Shown: piece after piece, positions 35,210-43,818 of the stretch
Position numbering within the stretch: position 1 is the stretch's first letter
Layout of the letters: every line of letters begins with the position of its first letter
Assembly (NCBI RefSeq): GCF_001468285.1
Contig: NZ_LNSB01000005.1
Location: 1-64,000, forward strand
DNA length: 64,000 bases
Reading direction: 5' to 3'
From: Sphingopyxis sp. HIX
GTDB taxonomy: Bacteria > Pseudomonadota > Alphaproteobacteria > Sphingomonadales > Sphingomonadaceae
Translations under genes and position numbers: made by a program
The notes under the pieces: generated by a model
Database searches by the model: none
The model's input: only the letters and a program-made list of their open reading frames with translations
Told to the model about the DNA's origin: nothing

Positions 35210-36364
35210 TCAATACCGCCCGCGCTTCCGCGCCAGATCATACATCGCGCTTCCCGCCAGGACATACGCCCCGCTGCCGTAGAATTGCGTCTCCGTCGCC
35301 GACACGCTGTCGGGCCGGTCGCCGACCTGCTGCACCCAGCCTAGCATGCCGTCGCTCTGCACCCCGCGCACCACCGCGTTCCAGCCGCGGATCGCCGCGG
35401 GCTCATAGGCGGCGCGGTCGAGCAGCCCGGTATCGACGCCCCAGGCGAAGGCGTAAGTGAAAAAGGCGGTCCCGCTCGTCTCGGGCGGCGTGCCCGGGTC
35501 GGTGTCGAGCAGCGAGGGCGACCAATAGCCGTCGGGCTTCTGCAGCGTCAGCAGCTTCGCCGCCATCTCCTTGAACAGCCCTTCATAATAGGCCCGCTTG
35601 GGGTCCTTGCGGTCCATCGTCTGGAGCATGCGCACCAGCCCGCCCATCACCCAGCCGTTGCCGCGGCTCCAGAAGAGTTTCCGCCCCTTGGCATCGCGCA
35701 TGTCGAAGAAGCGGCTGTCGCGGAAATAGAGCTTTTCCGTCGGATCGTAGAGATAATCGGTGGTCGCCTTGAACTCTTCATGCGCGAAATCGGCATAACG
35801 CTTGTCGCCCGTCACCTTGCTCATCTGGAGCAGGGTCGGCGGCGCCATGAAGATCGCATCGCACCAGCACCAGCGATCGGTACAGTCCGACGTTCCCTTG
35901 CCCGGCGCATGTGGAACGAACTCCAGCCCGATCGTCGGGCGATTGGCGAGCACATGGTCGAAATAGGCGCGCGCTGGCGCGATCGCCGCCTTGCCCCCGC
36001 CGTTCTTCGATGCCCAGATCCACGCCTGCGCGATCAGTTGATCGTCGGCGTGGAAAGGTTTGTCGCCGAGCTTCCATCCCTGCTCGCGGCCGAGGTCGAG
36101 CAAGGGCTTCGCATAGGCCTTGTCGCGCTTCGCAAGCTCGGTCAGCGCGACCCAGAAGGTCGCCTGCTGCCAGTCGCGCGGGTTCTGCACGCTCTTGCGC
36201 GCCGCGGGCATCGTCGCCCAATTCGTCCGATTGGCAAGCTGCCAGTCGGCGACGCGGCGCGTGTCGGCGAGGATTGCCGAGGCGCGCGGCATCTGCGGTT
36301 CGGCCTCCGCCACGACGGCGGGCGTCGAGGCGAGCATCAGCGGGGCAAGCAGGGTCAGGGACAT
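35210..36364 (-). CDS. exported GH105 unsaturated rhamnogalacturonyl/glucuronyl hydrolase
   Basis: This is a 384-residue protein with a weak signal peptide (MSLTLLAPLMLASTPAVVAEA) and the (alpha/alpha)6 barrel of GH105/GH88. Typical blocks are KPFHADDQLIAQAWIWA (about 102-118), DRWCWCDAIFMAPP with the likely catalytic Asp D169, FWSRGNGWVMGGLVRML and PETSGTAFFTYAFAWGV. It hydrates the 4,5-double bond of the non-reducing unsaturated uronate left by lyases and so releases it as DKI. It overlaps the GH3 gene end by 10 bases and forms a GH3-GH105 unit. Confidence 0.87.
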   Translation of the reverse strand: MSLTLLAPLMLASTPAVVAEAEPQMPRASAILADTRRVADWQLANRTNWATMPAARKSVQNPRDWQQATFWVALTELAKRDKAYAKPLLDLGREQGWKLGDKPFHADDQLIAQAWIWASKNGGGKAAIAPARAYFDHVLANRPTIGLEFVPHAPGKGTSDCTDRWCWCDAIFMAPPTLLQMSKVTGDKRYADFAHEEFKATTDYLYDPTEKLYFRDSRFFDMRDAKGRKLFWSRGNGWVMGGLVRMLQTMDRKDPKRAYYEGLFKEMAAKLLTLQKPDGYWSPSLLDTDPGTPPETSGTAFFTYAFAWGVDTGLLDRAAYEPAAIRGWNAVVRGVQSDGMLGWVQQVGDRPDSVSATETQFYGSGAYVLAGSAMYDLARKRGRY

Positions 36365-38823
36365 GGCACTTCCTTTGCGGGCAAAAGGGCGACGGAGGAA
36401 AGGGTGAGGCGCATCGCGCCGCTTGTCGAGAGAACGGCGGGCGCGGTGACCTGGTCGAGGCGCGCGCCGGGCAGGCAGGCGAGCGGGACGGTCAGGCTTT
36501 GCCACCCCTGTCCCGCCAGCGCAGCAAGCCGCGGCGCGATGTCGAGCCGCGCGCTGCAGCCCGGGCCGCAGCGCAGTTCGAGCATCGCCGGGCCCTTGGG
36601 CGCTTCGTCGACGCGAAGGTCGAAGGCGATCGCCAGCGGCCCCGCCCGCGACAGGTCGGCGGCGCGCGCATTGGCGATGATCAGCGTGCCGCGCGCGCGT
36701 CCCGACCAGATGATTTCGCGCGCATCCTCCTGCGCGTCGCGGTCGACCGGGCGCACCGCGACCGCGCCATTGTCGGCGGCGCCGTCGATCGCCTGCGGGC
36801 TGTCGTTGGCGGCGTCGATCAGCAGACGGCGCGTGCCCGTCGGTCGTCCACGCGCGAACAAGGTGCCGGTCAGCGCCTGCTCGACCGCGATGCCCGGGTC
36901 TTCGGATAGCGGCGCAGTCACGCTGCGGTCGGCGAGCGTCAGCCCGTAGCCGAAGCGATAGAGCGGCCGGTAATCGCTATCGCCGACATTGAGCGGCGCC
37001 CCCTTGGCATCGGCGGGCCATGAAAAGGGCAGCCGCCCCTTGAAGTCGGCCTTGCCGAAGAGGACATCGGCAACGCCGCCGCCCTCGGACCCCGGCAGCC
37101 AGGCGGCGACAAAGGCGTCGGCGGCATCGATATGGCGGTTCACCCACAAAGGCCGCCCCGACAGGAAGACCGCGACCACGGGCACGCCCGCGGCGCGCAG
37201 CCGCTGCAGGATCGCCAGATTGCCGCGCGTATCGTCGAAATAGAGGTCGGCGCGGTCGCCCTGGAATTCGGCATAGGGGTCTTCGCCGAACACGACGATC
37301 GCGGCGTCGGGCTTGACGGCATAGCGCCCGTCGATCGCCAGCGTCGCGGTGCCGCCCCCTGCCGCTACCGCCGCGCGCACGCCTGCGAAGATTGAGGTCG
37401 CACCGGGGAAATGCTCGGGCTTGGTGCCCGTCCCCTGCCAGCTCAGCGTCCAGCCGCCCGATTGTTTGGCGACATCGTGGGCGCCGTCGCCCGCGACGAG
37501 GATATGCGCGCCGGCCTTCAGCGGCAGCACGCCGTCATTCTTGAGCAGCACCAGCGACTCCTGCACCGCTTGCCGCGCCACCGCGCGATGCTCGGCGGAG
37601 CCCAGCAATTCGTAGCGCCCGGCAAAAGCGCGCGAAGACGGCCGCCCCGCCTCGAACAGCCCCGCGCGCAGCTTGACGCGCAGGATGCGCCGCACCGCAT
37701 CGTCGAGCCGCGTCATCGGCAGCGCGCCCGACTTGGCGGCGGCCAAAGTCGACGCATAAAGCCCCTTCCAGCTCGCGGGCGCCATATAGAGGTCAAGCCC
37801 GGCGGCGAGCGACGCGGGGCAGTCGGTCGGGGTACAGCCCGGCACTTTCGCATGCCCATCCCAGTCGCCGACGACCAGCCCGTCGAAAGCCCAGCGGCGC
37901 TTGAGCACATCGGTCAGCAGGCTGGCATTGCCGTGCATCTTGGCGCCGTTCCAGCCCGAGAAGCTCGCCATCACGCTCTGCACATCGGCGTCGAGCGCGG
38001 CGACATAGGCGGGTGCGTGCAGGCGGATCAGTTCGGATTCGCCCACCTGCGCATCGCCGCGGTCGCGCCCGCCCGCGGTGCCGCCGTCGGCGATGAAATG
38101 CTTGGCGGTCGCGACGATATGCGGCCCCTTCAGCCAATCGGCATCGCCGCGCCGCCCCTGCAGCCCGTGGACGAAGGCGGTGGCGTAGTCGCGGACGATC
38201 GCGGGGTCCTCGGCAAAGCTCTCATACGTCCGTCCCCAGCGATCGTCGCGCGCGACCGCGATCGTCGGAGCGAAGGTCCAGTCGAGCCCGGTGACGCGCA
38301 TCTCGATCGCGGTCACCTGCCCGATCTTCTCCATCAGCGCGGGATTGCGCGCCGCGCCGAGCCCGATATTGTGCGGGAACAAGGTCGCGCCGACGATATT
38401 GTTGTGGCCGTGCACCGCGTCGGCGCCCCACATCACCGGGATGCGCGGCAGCTCGCCGTTCCGGCGCATCGACGCGTCATAATAGGCATCGGCCGCGGCG
38501 ACCCAGTTCGACGCCGGCCCGAATTCGTCGCCGCCGGGCGACGAGCTGCCGCCGTTGAGGATCGAGCCCAGATGATAGGCCGCGACATCCTGGGGGGTCG
38601 TGCTGCCGATGTCGCCCTGGATCACCTGCCCGACCTTCTGCTCGATCGACATGGCGGCCAGAATCGTATCGATCCGCGCCTCGATCGCGGCCTCGGGCGC
38701 AGCCGCCGGACGCGTGGGCCAGCGCGCCGGATCGGCGACGCCCGATGCCTGCGCACCCGTCATCGCGCCACAGCCGGCGAGGATCAACGCGCCCGCCATC
38801 GCCAGCCTCACGGCTCGACCCAC
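36355..38823 (-). CDS. GH3 exo-beta-glycosidase lipoprotein with extra C-terminal domain
   Basis: This 822-residue protein starts at a GTG (38823) just behind the purine tract GAGGGAGAGGG and has a lipobox LAGC (C18). The GH3 N-domain shows ATAKHFIADGG and the nucleophile region LVVGDWDGHAKV near residue 320; the C-domain follows with LVLLKNDGVLPL and a GDWP-type sandwich. Residues beyond about 690 form an additional beta-rich domain, as in ExoP-type exo-glucanases. It should remove beta-linked sugars (glucose or xylose) from oligomers in the periplasm or on the membrane. A LacI box lies 38 bases upstream and is shared with manD. Alternative in-frame starts exist a few codons downstream. Confidence 0.83.
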   Translation of the reverse strand: MGRAVRLAMAGALILAGCGAMTGAQASGVADPARWPTRPAAAPEAAIEARIDTILAAMSIEQKVGQVIQGDIGSTTPQDVAAYHLGSILNGGSSSPGGDEFGPASNWVAAADAYYDASMRRNGELPRIPVMWGADAVHGHNNIVGATLFPHNIGLGAARNPALMEKIGQVTAIEMRVTGLDWTFAPTIAVARDDRWGRTYESFAEDPAIVRDYATAFVHGLQGRRGDADWLKGPHIVATAKHFIADGGTAGGRDRGDAQVGESELIRLHAPAYVAALDADVQSVMASFSGWNGAKMHGNASLLTDVLKRRWAFDGLVVGDWDGHAKVPGCTPTDCPASLAAGLDLYMAPASWKGLYASTLAAAKSGALPMTRLDDAVRRILRVKLRAGLFEAGRPSSRAFAGRYELLGSAEHRAVARQAVQESLVLLKNDGVLPLKAGAHILVAGDGAHDVAKQSGGWTLSWQGTGTKPEHFPGATSIFAGVRAAVAAGGGTATLAIDGRYAVKPDAAIVVFGEDPYAEFQGDRADLYFDDTRGNLAILQRLRAAGVPVVAVFLSGRPLWVNRHIDAADAFVAAWLPGSEGGGVADVLFGKADFKGRLPFSWPADAKGAPLNVGDSDYRPLYRFGYGLTLADRSVTAPLSEDPGIAVEQALTGTLFARGRPTGTRRLLIDAANDSPQAIDGAADNGAVAVRPVDRDAQEDAREIIWSGRARGTLIIANARAADLSRAGPLAIAFDLRVDEAPKGPAMLELRCGPGCSARLDIAPRLAALAGQGWQSLTVPLACLPGARLDQVTAPAVLSTSGAMRLTLSSVALLPAKEVPCP

Positions 38824-38860
38824 ATCCCTCTCCCTCAAAATTTGTCGTACTTTTTGACCT

Positions 38861-38874
38861 TGACACCGGTGACA
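38861..38874. promoter_or_regulatory. LacI-type operator between GH3 and manD
   Basis: TGACACCGGTGACA, near-palindromic, lies 38 bases before GH3 and 68 bases before manD on the other strand, so it may control both. Confidence 0.6.
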
Positions 38875-38908
38875 ATATCTTTCCTTTTCCGGCGAGCGTG
38901 TCAATAAG

Positions 38909-38921
38909 GTTGTCAGACAAC
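38909..38921. promoter_or_regulatory. GntR-type operator (GTTGTCAGACAAC)
   Basis: This perfect-arm palindrome is centred 27 bases before the manD ATG. The gntR gene is the third gene of the same operon, so this is the best candidate for its autoregulatory site. Confidence 0.6.
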
Positions 38922-38941
38922 TACGCCAAAGAGGGGATGGA

Positions 38942-40153
38942 ATGCCGAAGATCGTGTCAGCGCGGGTGATCGTTACCAGCCCGGGGCGCAATTTCGTGAC
39001 GCTCAAGATCGAGTGCGACGACGGCACCACCGGGGTCGGCGACGCGACGCTCAACGGGCGCGAGCTGGCGGTCGCGGCCTATCTTTCCGAACATGTCGTC
39101 CCCTGCCTGATCGGGCGCGACGCGCACGCGATCAACGACATCTGGAACTATCTCTACAAGGGCGCCTATTGGCGGCGCGGGCCGGTGACGATGACCGCGA
39201 TCGCCGCGGTCGACATGGCGCTGTGGGACATCAAGGGCAAGGTTGCGGGGCTCCCCGTCTACCAGTTGCTCGGGGGCGCGGCGCGCGACGGCTGCATGGT
39301 CTATGGCCACGCCAATGGCGAGACGATCGCCGACACGATCGAGGCCGCGCTCGATTATCAGCGCCAGGGTTACAAGGCGATCCGCCTGCAATGCGGCGTG
39401 CCCGGCCTGCCCTCGACCTATGGCGTGTCGGGCGACCGCTATTTCTATGAACCCGCCGACGCTGCGCTGCCGAGCGAGAATCGCTGGTCGACCGAGAAAT
39501 ATCTGCGCATCGTGCCCGAACTCTTCGCCGCCGCGCGCGAGGCGCTCGGCTGGGACGTCCACCTGCTCCACGACGTCCACCACCGGCTGACCCCGATCGA
39601 GGCCGGCCGGCTGGGCAAGGACCTCGAACCCTACCGCCCCTTCTGGATCGAGGATGCGACCCCCGCCGAGGATCAGGACGCCTTCCGCCTGATCCGCCAG
39701 CACACCACCGCGCCGCTCGCGGTCGGCGAAATCTTCAACAGCGTCTGGGACTGCAAGGCGCTCATCGAGAACCGCCTGATCGACTATATCCGCGCGACCG
39801 TGCTCCACGCCGGCGGCATCACCCATATGCGCCAGATCGCGTCGCTCGCCGAGCTGCACCAGGTGCGCACCGGCTGCCACGGCGCCACCGATCTGTCGCC
39901 GGTGACGATGGCCGCCGCGCTCCACCTCGGCATCAGCATCCCCAATTTCGGCATCCAGGAATATATGCGCCACACGGCGGAGACCGACGCAGTCTTCCCC
40001 CACGCCTACAGCTTCGCCAACGGAATGCTCCACCCGGGCGACGCGCCCGGACTCGGCATCGACATCGACGAAAGCCTCGCCGAAACCTTCCCCTATGCCC
40101 GCGCCTATCTGCCGGTGAATCGGCTCGAGGACGGGACGATGTGGAGCTGGTGA
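38942..40153 (+). CDS. manD: D-mannonate dehydratase, enolase superfamily
   Basis: This 403-residue member of the mandelate-racemase-like enolase family dehydrates D-mannonate to KDG, completing the glucuronate branch after UxaC and UxuB. Active-site residues known from the Novosphingobium ManD structure align with an offset of one: metal ligands D211, E237 and E263, His213, Tyr160 and Arg148. The C-terminal [14 protein letters not shown] is also characteristic. The start follows AGAGGGGA. The promoter carries both a LacI and a GntR palindrome. It is coupled to the DUF4861 gene (TGATG). Confidence 0.95.
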   Translation: MPKIVSARVIVTSPGRNFVTLKIECDDGTTGVGDATLNGRELAVAAYLSEHVVPCLIGRDAHAINDIWNYLYKGAYWRRGPVTMTAIAAVDMALWDIKGKVAGLPVYQLLGGAARDGCMVYGHANGETIADTIEAALDYQRQGYKAIRLQCGVPGLPSTYGVSGDRYFYEPADAALPSENRWSTEKYLRIVPELFAAAREALGWDVHLLHDVHHRLTPIEAGRLGKDLEPYRPFWIEDATPAEDQDAFRLIRQHTTAPLAVGEIFNSVWDCKALIENRLIDYIRATVLHAGGITHMRQIASLAELHQVRTGCHGATDLSPVTMAAALHLGISIPNFGIQEYMRHTAETDAVFPHAYSFANGMLHPGDAPGLGIDIDESLAETFPYARAYLPVNRLEDGTMWSW

Positions 40154-41046
40154 TGCGCGCCACGCTGCTCGGCCTGCTCCTGCTCGGGAGCGCCGCCGCT
40201 GCACAGGAAAAGACTCCATTGCGCCCCGCGACCGCCGAGGAGCAGAAGGCGCGCGCCGCCGTGGCGATCGCCGACTATCGCTACGGCGACCTCCTCTGGG
40301 AGAACGACCGCATCGCCTTCCGCATCTATGCGCGCGCGCTTGAAAAAGCCGAGCCGCCCTCCTCCTCAGGTATCGACGCCTGGGGCAAAGCGGTGCGCTG
40401 GCCCTTCATGGACCGCCAGCTGCGCACCGGCGACCAGCACGCCGATCATGGCGAGGGCATCGACTTCTACAATGTCGGCACCGGGCGCGGTACCGGCGGG
40501 CTCGGCATCTGGTACGACAACAAGCTCTGGACCTCGCGCAACTATGTCCGCCCGCAAATCCTGAACGCCGGTCCCGATATCGCCGACTTCTCCGTCGATT
40601 ACGAACCCTGGCCGGTCGACACGCTGCGCACGGTGCGTGAAACACGGCGCTTCACCCTGCCCGCAGGCACCAACTTCACGCGCCTCGCCTCCACGATCGC
40701 GTCGAGCAGCGCCGAAGAACTCATCGTCGGCATCGGCATCTCCAAACGCCCGATCAATGGCGCCAAGCTCGGCGAAATCGCCAAGGACGAAGCCGGCGCC
40801 CGCATGAGCTGGTGGGGCCCCGCCGACGGCGACAAAGGCCATATGGCCGCAGCCGTCATGGTCGACCCCGCCTCCTTCGCGGGCTTTGCCGAGGACGCCG
40901 ACAATTATCTGATCCTCGTCCGCGTCGACCCGGGCAAGCCCTTCGTCTATTACAGCGGCGCGGCGTGGGACCGCGGCGGCGACTTCGCCACCCGCGACAG
41001 CTGGACCGCGCACGTCGCCGCACAACGCCCCGACTTCCGCCCCTAG
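40153..41046 (+). CDS. exported DUF4861-family protein
   Basis: This is a 297-residue protein with a signal peptide ([18 protein letters not shown]) and a single beta-rich DUF4861 domain. Conserved-looking blocks are RYGDLLWENDRIAFRIYA (about 36-53), HGEGIDFYNVGTGRGTGGLG and DKGHMAAAVMVDP. DUF4861 proteins occur in polysaccharide utilisation loci next to pectin lyases and GH105, and the enzymatic activity is not established as far as I know. The ATG at 40153 overlaps the manD stop, and GGAG lies upstream. Possible roles are a lyase, a mutarotase-like enzyme or a binding protein. Confidence 0.75.
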   Translation: MRATLLGLLLLGSAAAAQEKTPLRPATAEEQKARAAVAIADYRYGDLLWENDRIAFRIYARALEKAEPPSSSGIDAWGKAVRWPFMDRQLRTGDQHADHGEGIDFYNVGTGRGTGGLGIWYDNKLWTSRNYVRPQILNAGPDIADFSVDYEPWPVDTLRTVRETRRFTLPAGTNFTRLASTIASSSAEELIVGIGISKRPINGAKLGEIAKDEAGARMSWWGPADGDKGHMAAAVMVDPASFAGFAEDADNYLILVRVDPGKPFVYYSGAAWDRGGDFATRDSWTAHVAAQRPDFRP

Positions 41047-41079
41047 CCAGCCCTTCTCCGCGATGATAACGCTATCGGC

Positions 41080-41808
41080 ATGAGGGTAACCAAGGCGGCT
41101 TCGCTGGCCGACGATCTTGTCCAGCGCTTCGAGGAGCAGATCGAGACGGGCGACATGCCCGCCGGTTCGCGCTTCCCGACCGAAAAGGAAATCACCGAAA
41201 GCTTCGGGGTCAGCCGCACCGTGGTGCGCGAGGCCTATTCGCGGCTGTCGGCGCGCGGCCTGCTCGTTTCGCGCCGCGGCTCGGGCGCCTATGTCCCCGA
41301 CGGCGCGCAATATCGCGCCTTCCAGATCGCCGCCGACGAGGTCGGAGAGATCGAGGATGTGCTGAAACTGCTCGAAATGCGCATGGGGTTCGAAGCCGAG
41401 ATGGCCGATCTCGCCGCGCGTCGCCGCACCGACGCCGACCTCGCGGCGATCCGCGCCGCGCTCGACGCGATGGAGGACAGCACCGACGTCGACGCCTCGG
41501 TCAACGCAGACGCCGCCTTCCACGCGGCGATCGCCGCGGCGACCGCGAACAGCTATTTCCTGCGTTTCACCCAGTTCCTCGGCGTGCGCCTCGTGCCTTC
41601 GCGCAAACTCTATCTGCAGGGCAGCGACAAGCCGCGGCACCGGCAATATGCGCGCACCATCAACCGCGATCACCGCGCGATCTACGACGCGATCGAGAAG
41701 GGCGACCCCGCCGCCGCGCGCGACGCCGCGCGCGCGCATATGGACAAGTCGATCGCCCGCTACCGCGCGATGCAGCAGGGCCTGCCGCCCGAGAGCGTCG
41801 ACGACTGA
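41080..41808 (+). CDS. GntR/FadR-type transcriptional regulator (FCD domain)
   Basis: This 242-residue regulator has an N-terminal winged helix (residues 1-75; PTEKEITESFGVSRTVVREA, SRRGSGAYVP) and an all-helical FCD ligand domain (about 90-225, with a terminal HRAIYDAIEKGD block). Regulators of this group control galacturonate/glucuronate genes in many bacteria (ExuR/UxuR type). It lies 33 bases after the DUF4861 gene in the manD operon. Candidate operators are GTTGTCNGACAAC at 38909 and 34681. The ligand is probably a hexuronate or aldonate (inference). Confidence 0.88.
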   Translation: MRVTKAASLADDLVQRFEEQIETGDMPAGSRFPTEKEITESFGVSRTVVREAYSRLSARGLLVSRRGSGAYVPDGAQYRAFQIAADEVGEIEDVLKLLEMRMGFEAEMADLAARRRTDADLAAIRAALDAMEDSTDVDASVNADAAFHAAIAAATANSYFLRFTQFLGVRLVPSRKLYLQGSDKPRHRQYARTINRDHRAIYDAIEKGDPAAARDAARAHMDKSIARYRAMQQGLPPESVDD

Positions 41809-41839
41809 CGCCCAGCTTGCGCCGCACCGTGAGGCGCCT

Positions 41840-42652
41840 ATGTCGGACTGGATGACGACCAGCGTCCCCCTGTCGATGCGCCGCATCGGTTTCGCCGGCA
41901 CTGCCGACGACGCGCTCGTCCGCGACGTTGCGGTCGAGGCGCCGGTGTCGGTCGAGGTGAACGGCATCGGCTATGCCGTGATGATGGCGACCCCCGCCGA
42001 CCTCGAGGATTACGCCACCGGCTTCGCGCTCGGCGAGGCGCTGGTCGAGAGCCCCGCGCAAATCCGCAGTATCGATATCCACCCGCTCGAAGGCGGCCTC
42101 GCACTCCGCATCTGGCTGCCCCCCGAGCATAGCGAGCGGGCGCTCGAACGCGCGCGCAAGCGCGTGAGCGAAAGCAGCTGCGGCCTCTGCGGGATCGAGA
42201 ATATCGAGGAAGTGCTGCGCCCCCTGCCCCCTGTGACCGCGCAGATTGCGACGACGCGCGCCGCGATTGCCGCGGCGCTGGCGGGGCTGGAGGGGCATCA
42301 ACCGCTCGGGCTCGCCACCGGCGCGGCGCACGCCGCCGCCTTCTGCGACCCCGACGGGTCGATCCGCCTCGCGCGCGAGGATGTGGGGCGCCACAATGCG
42401 CTCGACAAGCTCATCGGCGCGCTGGCGCGGGCGGGTATCGACCCCGCTGTAGGCTTCATCCTGCTCTCGGCGCGGTGCAGCTACGAGCTGGTCGAAAAGA
42501 CCGTGCGCGCGGGATGCCCGATGCTCGTCACCATCTCGGCCCCGACCAGCCTCGCCGCCGAGCGGGCCGCCGCCGCCGGGCTGGCCCTCGTCAGCCTTGC
42601 GCGCCCCGACTCGGCGCTGGTGGTCAGCGACCCGCACGGGATGATCGCATGA
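41840..42652 (+). CDS. fdhD: formate dehydrogenase accessory sulfurtransferase
   Basis: This 270-residue FdhD protein transfers sulfur from the cysteine desulfurase to the molybdenum cofactor of formate dehydrogenase-type enzymes. The functional cysteines are C114 and C117 in SSCGLCG, and the C-terminal SARCSYELVEK and GHRN-type DVGRHNALDKLIGA blocks are typical. The ATG at 41840 has GTGAGG nine bases upstream and starts the conserved part. It is coupled to mobA. Its client is probably the oxidoreductase at 43805-46084. Confidence 0.92.
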   Translation: MSDWMTTSVPLSMRRIGFAGTADDALVRDVAVEAPVSVEVNGIGYAVMMATPADLEDYATGFALGEALVESPAQIRSIDIHPLEGGLALRIWLPPEHSERALERARKRVSESSCGLCGIENIEEVLRPLPPVTAQIATTRAAIAAALAGLEGHQPLGLATGAAHAAAFCDPDGSIRLAREDVGRHNALDKLIGALARAGIDPAVGFILLSARCSYELVEKTVRAGCPMLVTISAPTSLAAERAAAAGLALVSLARPDSALVVSDPHGMIA

Positions 42653-43173
42653 AGACGCTCGGCGCGGTGCTTGCCGGCGGCCGCTCGTCGCGCTTCGGAT
42701 CGGACAAGGCCGAAGCGCTCCTCGAAGGCCAGAGCCTGCTCGATCACGCGATCCGGGCGCTCGAACCGCATGTCGATACGGTGATGGTCGCCGGACGCGC
42801 CATGCCCCGCCAGCCGCTGATTTCGGACTGGCCCGCGCCCGACCTCGGCCCGATGGGCGGCATCGCGGGCGCGCTGCGCTATGCGGAAGGCGAAGGCTTC
42901 GACCAATTGCTCTGCATCTCGGTCGACTGCGTTCGCCTCCCCGACGATCTCCGCGCGCTACTCGAACCCGGCCCCGCCTATCTCGCAAGCCAGCCGGTGA
43001 TCGGCCTCTGGCCGGTGTCGCTGCGCCCCGAAATCGAGGCGCAATTCACGACCAGCGACGACCGCTCGGTGCGCCGCTTCGGCTACCGCATCGGTGCGCG
43101 TGCGATCGCCTGCGACTTCGCGCCGCCGAACGTCAACAGCGTCGCCGACCTCGATCGGCTGGCCGACCTATAG
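42649..43173 (+). CDS. mobA: molybdenum cofactor guanylyltransferase
   Basis: This 174-residue MobA converts molybdopterin to the guanine dinucleotide form used by the DMSO-reductase family. Seen are the nucleotide-binding LAGGRSSRFGSDKA (residues 8-21) and GPMGGIAGAL (67-76), with the C-terminal VNSVADLDRL. It is slightly short for the family (about 190). ATG overlaps the fdhD stop. Its 3' end overlaps the opposing DUF1345 gene by six bases. Confidence 0.88.
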   Translation: MKTLGAVLAGGRSSRFGSDKAEALLEGQSLLDHAIRALEPHVDTVMVAGRAMPRQPLISDWPAPDLGPMGGIAGALRYAEGEGFDQLLCISVDCVRLPDDLRALLEPGPAYLASQPVIGLWPVSLRPEIEAQFTTSDDRSVRRFGYRIGARAIACDFAPPNVNSVADLDRLADL

Positions 43174-43818
43174 CCCGCCGAGCGCGTTCACGGTGAACGC
43201 CAGGATTCCCATATTGAAGACGAACGCCGCCAGGCAATGGCCGAGCACGACGCGCCGCATATGTGCGCCCGTGACGCTGACGTCCGACGTCTGGAAAGTC
43301 ATGCCGAGCGTGAAGGCGAAGTAGAGGAAGTCCCAATAATCGGGTTCGTTTGTACCCGGCACATCGAGCCCGCCCTGGTCGCGCCCCTTCACCTGCAGAT
43401 AGAAAAGATGCGCATAGTGAAGGGTAAACATCATGTTCGCGAACAGCCAGGCGAGCGCGAGCGTCGCGACGATCAGGATCACATCCTTCCGCCCGAGGCT
43501 GCCCGGATCGGCGATCAGCGCGCCGACGGTGAACAGGATCACCAGCGACAGCAGCGCCGAAATCGCGAGCAGCCCGGCACGGTTGGCATCATTTTCTTCC
43601 GCGCGCCGCCGCATGGCGTCGGCATCCGACGACAGCAGCGGCACCACGGCGGCGAGAAATACGATGGCGGCGATGTCGAACCCGAGCAGCAACGCCGTGC
43701 GCGGATCATAGCCCCACGCGCTCGCCGCGCCGGTCGCGACGATCAGCACCGCGGCAAAGATCAGGAAGCGCACCGGCGCGATATGCCGGCCGGGCGCGAA
43801 GGCCTCAGGCCGCGCCAT
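43168..43818 (-). CDS. DUF1345 inner-membrane protein
   Basis: This is a 216-residue protein with about five hydrophobic segments (around 17-36, 41-61, 85-105, 115-135 and 190-212). The conserved HYAHLFYLQVKGRDQGGLDVPG and DYWDFLYFAFTLGMTFQTSDV blocks are hallmarks of DUF1345. The function is unknown. Its ATG lies inside the end of the upstream oxidoreductase gene (14-base overlap), so the two are co-transcribed. Confidence 0.85.
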   Translation of the reverse strand: MARPEAFAPGRHIAPVRFLIFAAVLIVATGAASAWGYDPRTALLLGFDIAAIVFLAAVVPLLSSDADAMRRRAEENDANRAGLLAISALLSLVILFTVGALIADPGSLGRKDVILIVATLALAWLFANMMFTLHYAHLFYLQVKGRDQGGLDVPGTNEPDYWDFLYFAFTLGMTFQTSDVSVTGAHMRRVVLGHCLAAFVFNMGILAFTVNALGGL

